DNA of 12,320 bases from Dictyocoela muelleri. Its lineage: Eukaryota; Microsporidia. This document shows positions 7,876 through 12,320 of this stretch, one piece after another. Location: NCBI GenBank assembly GCA_016256075.1, contig SDVU01000559.1, positions 1-12,320 of the forward strand. Direction: 5' to 3'. The position numbers and the translations under genes were made by a program. Below the pieces are notes generated by a model. That model made no database searches. It was not told the origin of the DNA and saw only the letters and a program-made list of their open reading frames with translations. Position 1 is the stretch's first letter, and each line of letters opens with the position of its first letter.

Positions 7876-8340
7876 GAACCAGATTCCTCAGTGATTAACA
7901 CTCTTGAATGTAAAATTTAAGTATCGCTGTTCGAATCCCGCTGACGTCACTCTTTAATAAATAATGAGGGAATGACATTAAGCGGTCAAAAACTATAGAA
8001 ATAGTGTATTAATTTACAGTTGTTCCAGTGTGGTATAGCTGATTAAGACTTGGTTATTATGACAATGACGCAGAAGGGACTCTCCTAGGTGTGGGGATGA
8101 GTGCGGCGACACATCTCGGCAAAAAGTAGTATAAATAAAATATCATGAAAAGCCTCCAATTACATGTATCCTGCAGAGTCATTTATAAAACGAAAATCGC
8201 GTATACAGCTGATCTTCTGGGTAGCTTAGGACGTGACGTATTATTGAAACACCAGGAACCAAAGGTCATAAGACTATGGTTGGAGACAACTCTCCGGGTT
8301 AGCAGCTATGGATGATGTCAGCATGTAATATATAATATAT
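7876..8340 (+). mobile_element. SINE-like element with tRNA-derived head
   Basis: An unusually GC-rich island of about 460 bp. The head carries an A-box-like TTCCTCAGTGATTAACA (7884-7900) and a near-consensus B box GTTCGAATCCC (7929-7939) with tRNA-like spacing (about 44 bp), the internal RNA polymerase III promoter layout. A second A-box-like string, TGGTATAGCTGATTAAGAC, occurs at 8031-8049. The body follows, then an (AT)-rich tail at 8325-8345. A diverged copy of the body lies at about 9905-10120, which supports a dispersed repeat. The T-stem before the B box does not pair, so a working tRNA gene is ruled out. No open reading frame. Exact ends and target duplication were not found. Confidence 0.6.
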
Positions 8341-8353
8341 ATATAAAAACTGT

Positions 8354-8464
8354 GAAAAAAAAATTATGCTAAATTTAATGTTGATAAAAAAATGAATTAC
8401 ATTTTAAAAAAAATGTTATCAATATCTTGGATCAACATAAAATTTGTCATATAATTTTTTTTGC
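8354..8464. repeat. Short inverted repeat (33-34 bp arms)
   Basis: 8354-8385 and 8431-8464 are inverted copies (GAAAAAAAAATTATGC and GTTGAT blocks matching GCAAAAAAAATTAT and GTTGAT on the other strand), about 80% identical, around a 45-bp spacer. It could be a tiny MITE; no target duplication was seen. Confidence 0.65.
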
Positions 8465-8536
8465 TTATTTTCCTCTTCAAAACTGCTGCCTTTAAAGTGA
8501 CCTAATTCTTTGATATTTTTTTCAAATAATATAATT

Positions 8537-8615
8537 ATTTTGTTTTAGGGTTAGGGTATGTAATTTGAGAGTGATGCGTTTTTAATATGAAATGCTAACA
8601 TAAATCTATGATTCA
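8537..8615 (+). repeat. 79-bp direct repeat, left copy, containing (TTAGGG)2
   Basis: Matches 9109-9186 with about ten differences and one gap (86%). The first 30 bases are identical and contain TTTTAGGGTTAGGGTATG. It ends where the foldback element's left arm begins. Confidence 0.87.
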
Positions 8616-9108
8616 GCTGGGTTCAAAAATCACCTGAGAATTTTAATCATAAAAAATATAATTTAAACTTATATATTTTTCAATAGAGCTGTTAGTTATG
8701 TGTAACTACGAGTTTTTAATAAATTTACACAATACTAAGTGCTGTATATATCTAGTATTCATTTAATTCTATTATATTTCTTGTTGTTGCTCCAGAATGT
8801 GATACAAAAGCAATTTATGTTATTCTAAATACTGCTTTTTTTAACGACTCCTGTAAAATATTAAACACTTAATTTAGTTCGTTCATATAAATTTTTAATA
8901 TAACATAAATTACTTTTGTATCACATTCTAGAGCACCAACAATAAAAATAATAGACGTAAATGAATACTAGAAATATATAGCACTCATTATCGTGTTTAT
9001 TTCTAAAAGGTCGTAATTACACATAACTAGCAGCTCTATTAAAAAATCTATAAGTTTAAATGAAGTTTCTTATGATTAAAATTTCCAGGTGATTTTTAAG
9101 CTCAACGT
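8616..9108. mobile_element. Foldback element (493 bp) between 79-bp direct repeats
   Basis: The left arm at 8616-8831 and the right arm at 8890-9108 are inverted copies along about 216 bp, separated by a 58-bp spacer. Matching landmarks include AAAAATCACCTG, AATTTTAATCATAA, GTTATGTGTAA, TCTAGTATTCATTTA and AGAATGTGATACAAAAG. No coding capacity; the small open frame at 9089-9277 crosses the element edge and is not a gene. The termini resemble those of the 6301-7020 element (GCTGGGTNCA....TCACC). It is flanked on both sides by 8537-8615 and 9109-9186. Confidence 0.88.
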
Positions 9109-9186
9109 ATTTTGTTTTAGGGTTAGGGTATGTAATTTAAGAGTGATTCGTTTTAAATTTGAAATGATAAGTACGTCTAAGGTTCA
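9109..9186 (+). repeat. 79-bp direct repeat, right copy (78 bp)
   Basis: Direct copy of 8537-8615, starting directly after the right arm of the foldback element. It includes the same TTAGGGTTAGGG string. Confidence 0.87.
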
Positions 9187-9469
9187 CTTTATAATAATAT
9201 TTATCGGCGCAGCGCGTGAAATACACCAAACGCGAGATATTTCATATTTTTTTTATTTTTTTTTACAATATACATAAATTTTTATTAGATAAATCTACAC
9301 TCTGAGATTCTAAACCGGGTCATTCTTCTATAATTAAATATCACATACCTCTAGATCACGCTTTATAATTAATTACATTAATAATAATTAATTAAAATAA
9401 AAAATAACTAAAGTTATATTATTTGAAATTTCATGTACCCATGGTAAACAAAAAATAGTAGAGAAATAA
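9187..9469. other. AT-rich stretch, no gene
   Basis: About 280 bp without a recognisable gene. A small GC-richer patch at 9205-9245 contains TGAAATA facing TATTTCA across 16 bases (a weak hairpin). The rest is A/T-rich. Confidence 0.45.
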
Positions 9470-9904
9470 CGATTTATATGGTTTAATAGTAAAAATTCTG
9501 AAAGAGAGTGAAATTTAAATCAAGAGATGGGTATAATTTCGGTGGATCGAAAAGCCAAAATATTTTATATTAACCAATTCAAAACTATACAAAAAAACAG
9601 ACCTTCATCCAATGATTTGACGGTAATTCTCAAAGAGAATAAGATCCAAATGTTCTTTTTCGCAAAAATAATACATGGTAAATACCACAATGAATCAATA
9701 AAATAGAGGATTGGAGCAAATGTTTTTTACATAATTAGGAATGTAATTCGAATGGTTATGTCAGAATGCAATGTTTGTAAAAAGGCAAGACTAGGGGTGG
9801 GAAAGAAAAATATTCATAGAGACCATATTTAAAAAAATTTAATCAAGAGGCAACACAAAAAAAATGAAATTGAACACTATTGTTTTTTTACCAATATAAA
9901 CATA

Positions 9905-10120
9905 TTTAATTATTTAATACGGTAATTATAATGTTGTATTGCTGATTAAGACTTGTATAATATTAAAAAATAAAGGACTCTCTTATGTGTAATGATGAAT
10001 GTTTTGACGCATATAGATAAAAAATAATGTAATAAAAAACAGATATAAGGCTATTTTTCATAAGGTTTAATTCCAGAATATTTATTTCAATAAAATAATA
10101 TAAAAAAGATCGAATAATTG
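9905..10120 (+). mobile_element. Decayed second copy of the SINE-like body
   Basis: It shares GCTGATTAAGACTTG (9941-9955) exactly with 8039-8053 and GGACTCTC (9975-9982) with 8077-8084. Weaker similarity runs on past the AAGGCT/AAGCCT region and the following ATTTAT blocks. Differences are mostly G/C in the 8000-8340 copy against A/T here, as expected from AT-biased mutation. Only the body is seen; the tRNA-like head is not recognisable. Confidence 0.65.
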
Positions 10121-10479
10121 ACTCATATACGATTTATTATAGATATAACAAAATTTTTTAATTTAATATGATCAAATAATAATTAATTATTTTTTTTATA
10201 AAAATTAAGAGTCCGCATATATTCTATATGAGGCTCATATATTCTATATTAGGCCGTAGTTTCTAGACACTTTCTAATAAATGACCTCTTCGATAATAAA
10301 ACTTTCACATACATGTCGTAATACATTTATATACAACAATATGTAGTGATTCTTATCTATTAATTTTTTTATTATATATTTAAAACAAGTCATAAAGGTC
10401 GCGTAAAATATTTTGAAGTCCCCAAAAAATCTTTAGAAAGCTGCACCCATCCTTTCCCTGGGCTAAGCTATTAAAAAAT
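10121..10479. other. AT-rich stretch with a two-unit tandem repeat
   Basis: No gene recognised. 10216-10235 and 10236-10255 are two tandem 20-bp units (CATATATTCTATAT then GAGGCT or TAGGCC). It lies between the SINE-like copy and the integrase core and may be part of the same insertion. Confidence 0.5.
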
Positions 10480-10842
10480 GATACTGTGTATAATACAATT
10501 TCAAAATTTCCTAATGAGAGATTCCAAATATATTTAATTGATTTTTCTTGTTATTCAGCCAAAAATAACGGTTTCAAATGAAATCTTACAATTATAGATA
10601 TTTTTCGAGATTTGGGTTTGTAAAGCTTTGGAAAATAAAACTGAAAGTTTATTAGCTTGTCATTAAAAGACATTTTAATGGAGCACAAGCCTTGTAAACA
10701 TCTACAGTCTTAATATGGATTAGAATTTAAAAATAAAGATATAAATAAATTATGTGCTGAAATCAACAGTTAACAGATACATGGTCGGCTTAATCACCCA
10801 CAAAGCCATGGTATTATTGAAAGATTCAACCAAACACTAACG

Positions 10843-10924
10843 AGATTTATTTCTAAAAACATATCCAATAATTCTGAAAAAAAAATAGATCGAGCATCTC
10901 AAAACAGTTGTTTACCATTATAAC
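10843..10924 (+). repeat. About 80-bp direct repeat of integrase sequence, left copy
   Basis: Integrase core sequence that recurs directly at 11515-11593, about 90% identical. It is contiguous upstream with the HPQ..G..ER part of the integrase. It ends within nine bases of the foldback element. Confidence 0.88.
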
Positions 10925-10932
10925 CATAATAA

Positions 10933-11506
10933 GATCTTTTTTTCGGAGGCCGAAAGATCAGAAAACTTTAAAGTTTAGGCCTTAATTATTTTATTTTCAA
11001 ATATTAAATAAACATTTGTATTTAGAAGCAGTCAGTGTAAATTATAATAGTGGAGGGGAAAATATAAGAGCGCTGTGAAAAAATGACTAGAGTTAATTAT
11101 AAGAATGAGTGAAATTATGATGTGAGGAAATTAAGGGTGATGGTAAAATTACAAGAGTGGTGGTATTATAAAATTGAAGTGGGTGGTGTAAATATAAGAG
11201 CGATTAAAAATTAAAAGAGTAATTTTAAATGTTTCCCTGATCTATTATAATTTTTACCCCCCCTATTATATTTTACCCAAATTACTTTTATTATTAACCA
11301 TTGTCGTTTTTTTCTACATCCTTATAATTTTTCCTTCATTCTAAAAATAATCGTTAGTATTTCGTACTACAGCCCTTATAATGAATCTTCAACCTTTATG
11401 ATTTACTCCTGTCTCTTTAAATTAAAATTGCTTTTTTAAAATACATAAATAAATTTAAGACCGAAACTTTTAAGTTTTATGACTCTTTGCCTCCATCCTA
11501 AAGATC
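10933..11506. mobile_element. Foldback element (574 bp) inserted in the integrase fossil
   Basis: The ends are inverted repeats: from 10933 GATCTTT...GGAGGC...AAAACTT...AAGTTT.GG.CTTAA, matched on the reverse strand from 11506 over about 60 bp. The arms continue as degenerate minisatellites with words such as TATAAGAGTG and GGTGATGGTAAAATTA in the left half and the complementary type in the right half, switching near 11235. No coding capacity. It lies between two copies of an approximately 80-bp integrase stretch (10843-10924 and 11515-11593), so it is a later insertion with a long target duplication. Confidence 0.85.
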
Positions 11507-11514
11507 GGACAGCC

Positions 11515-11593
11515 AGATTTATTTCGAAAAACATATTCAATAATCCTGAAAAAAAATGATTGAGCATCTCAAACAGTTGTTTGCCATTATAAC
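11515..11593 (+). repeat. About 80-bp direct repeat of integrase sequence, right copy
   Basis: Direct copy of 10843-10924, contiguous downstream with the C-terminal integrase part. Eight bases (11507-11514) separate it from the inverted end of the foldback element. An 83-codon open stretch at 11735-11986 belongs to the same integrase fossil and is not an independent gene. Confidence 0.88.
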
Positions 11594-12130
11594 ACATCTG
11601 TTACACCTACAAAAAACAAGTCGCCTTTTATGTTGTATAAAAATATTTCTGGTTTTAATAATTTTATTTTGAATAAATCAATTTCTGATGCATTTGTTAA
11701 AAAAACATAATTTATCTGGGCGAGAAGGAAATCTATGAAAAAAATAATATTAACAGTGAAAAAAATAATATTAATAATGAAAAAAAACTCGAGAAACAAT
11801 AACTTTCAAGATATAAAACACGATGAAAACGAAAATTCTGATATTTCAAACAAAACATATCATTACAATTTCAAACTTTCACCTATTAAACTCGCTTCGA
11901 ATTCTTACAAGCGTATGGATAAAAAAGGTGTTATATATAAATATAATTTCTCAATAAATGATTTTGTTTTTATAAAAAAGATATAGGAAATAATCCGTTA
12001 TACAAATTAAAAAAATTGATTCTAAATATCAAAATGAATGTATGTTATCTGAGATTTTATCAAACAATCGAGCGAAAATATTATTGATAATGGTATGTGT
12101 GAAATTTATCTTATGTCGAGAATAATATGA

Positions 12131-12320
12131 AAAATAAAAATTTATTTAATTTGAATCCTTTCTTAAAATTAATTTTACTTTGAATAATCAAATATTTGGG
12201 TTCACTCTTTCCTTAGATAACCCACTCTGAAAAAAATATCGAAAACTACGGAATATGGTATTAACAAGGTAAAATAAAATTTTCTTTATATAGTCTTATA
12301 TACATAAAGTAAAAATCAGT
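12131..12320. other. AT-rich window end, nothing recognised
   Basis: No gene, RNA box or ordered repeat was seen. It could contain the 3' end of the integrase-bearing element, but no terminal repeat could be matched within the window. Confidence 0.4.

Larger units (their letters stand above)
9470..12130 (+). mobile_element. Fossil integrase-bearing element (Ty3/gypsy- or Ginger/KRBA2-like), broken
   Basis: Old, broken remains of an integrase, which would join element DNA to host DNA. The parts lie in the expected order. A zinc-binding HHCC-type domain is at about 9672-9840 (a His pair, then SECNVCKK). The catalytic core at about 10480-10932 has LIDFSCYS for the first Asp region and IHGRLNHPQSHGIIERFNQ, the latter with the catalytic Glu. 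The C-terminal part is at about 11515-12110. The HGR..HPQ..G..ER string is typical of Ginger/KRBA2-type integrases but also fits Ty3/gypsy. No LTRs, protease or reverse transcriptase were recognised in the window. It is interrupted by the foldback element at 10933-11506, and the SINE-like copy at 9905-10120 lies between the zinc-binding and core parts. It has many breaks (well over five) and looks ancient. Confidence 0.75.

Noticed and set aside
7876-7951. A functional tRNA gene.
   Set aside because: The A and B boxes are good, but the T-stem does not pair and the anticodon loop lacks the invariant U33 in the best fold.
8537-8560. TTAGGGTTAGGG as a telomere or telomeric remnant.
   Set aside because: Only two units, repeated because the flanking stretch is duplicated at 9109; no array follows.
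9089-9277. 62-codon open frame on the plus strand.
   Set aside because: It crosses the foldback edge and its direct repeat, and has no recognisable motif.
11587-11799. 70-codon open frame on the minus strand.
   Set aside because: It is antisense to the integrase fossil and shows only low-complexity hydrophobic sequence from AT-rich DNA.

Overview
This is 12.3 kb of very AT-rich eukaryotic DNA with no intact gene. Essentially all of it is mobile-element remains and repeats at different stages of decay. No host gene, rRNA or functional tRNA is visible. The combination of a FLYWCH/MULE transposon, a Tc1-like transposon, a Ty3/Ginger-type integrase fossil, a tRNA-like SINE candidate and extreme AT bias would fit a gene-poor region of a large AT-rich genome. 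A large-genome microsporidian is one possibility and an AT-rich invertebrate another. The window alone does not decide this, so the organism is an inference held with low confidence.

Layout: 1-76 is a CACCATA-type minisatellite. 107-1992 is a nearly full-length Mutator-like (MULE) element with about 64-bp terminal inverted repeats and a broken transposase: FLYWCH finger, middle region, MULE catalytic domain. 1993-2625 is AT-rich filler. 2626-3699 holds an 86-bp direct repeat pair enclosing a palindromic element. 3716-3899 is a six-unit satellite whose every unit is a hairpin. 3906-5346 is a Tc1-like element with TA target duplication, long IR/DR-type ends and a broken D34E transposase. 5401-5495 is a short tandem array. 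5571-7873 is a large foldback element whose arms are degenerate TTTTTTAACCC-type minisatellite arrays, T-rich then A-rich, meeting near 7262. Its left arm is interrupted by a 720-bp insertion at 6301-7020. 7876-8340 is a GC-richer SINE-like unit with tRNA A and B boxes; a decayed relative lies at 9905-10120. 8616-9108 is another foldback element. From about 9470 to 12130 there is a broken integrase region, interrupted at 10933-11506 by a third foldback element.

The most interesting signal: at least three foldback or inverted-repeat insertions (6301-7020, 8616-9108, 10933-11506) each lie between direct repeats of roughly 80 bp (85, 79/78 and 82/79 bp; about 84-90% identical by eye). The direct repeats differ from element to element, and one pair is integrase coding sequence, so they behave as duplicated target rather than element ends. 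A fourth pair (86/86 bp, around 2712-3613) may be another case. Target duplications of this size are far outside the usual 2-20 bp of known DNA transposons. Either a transposition mechanism with very widely staggered cuts, or a repair process that inserts foldback DNA between two copies of the break site, could produce this pattern. The elements at 6301-7020 and 8616-9108 also share a terminal motif.

All identities were counted by eye and are approximate. Family assignments rest on recognised protein motifs and end structures, not on database searches.
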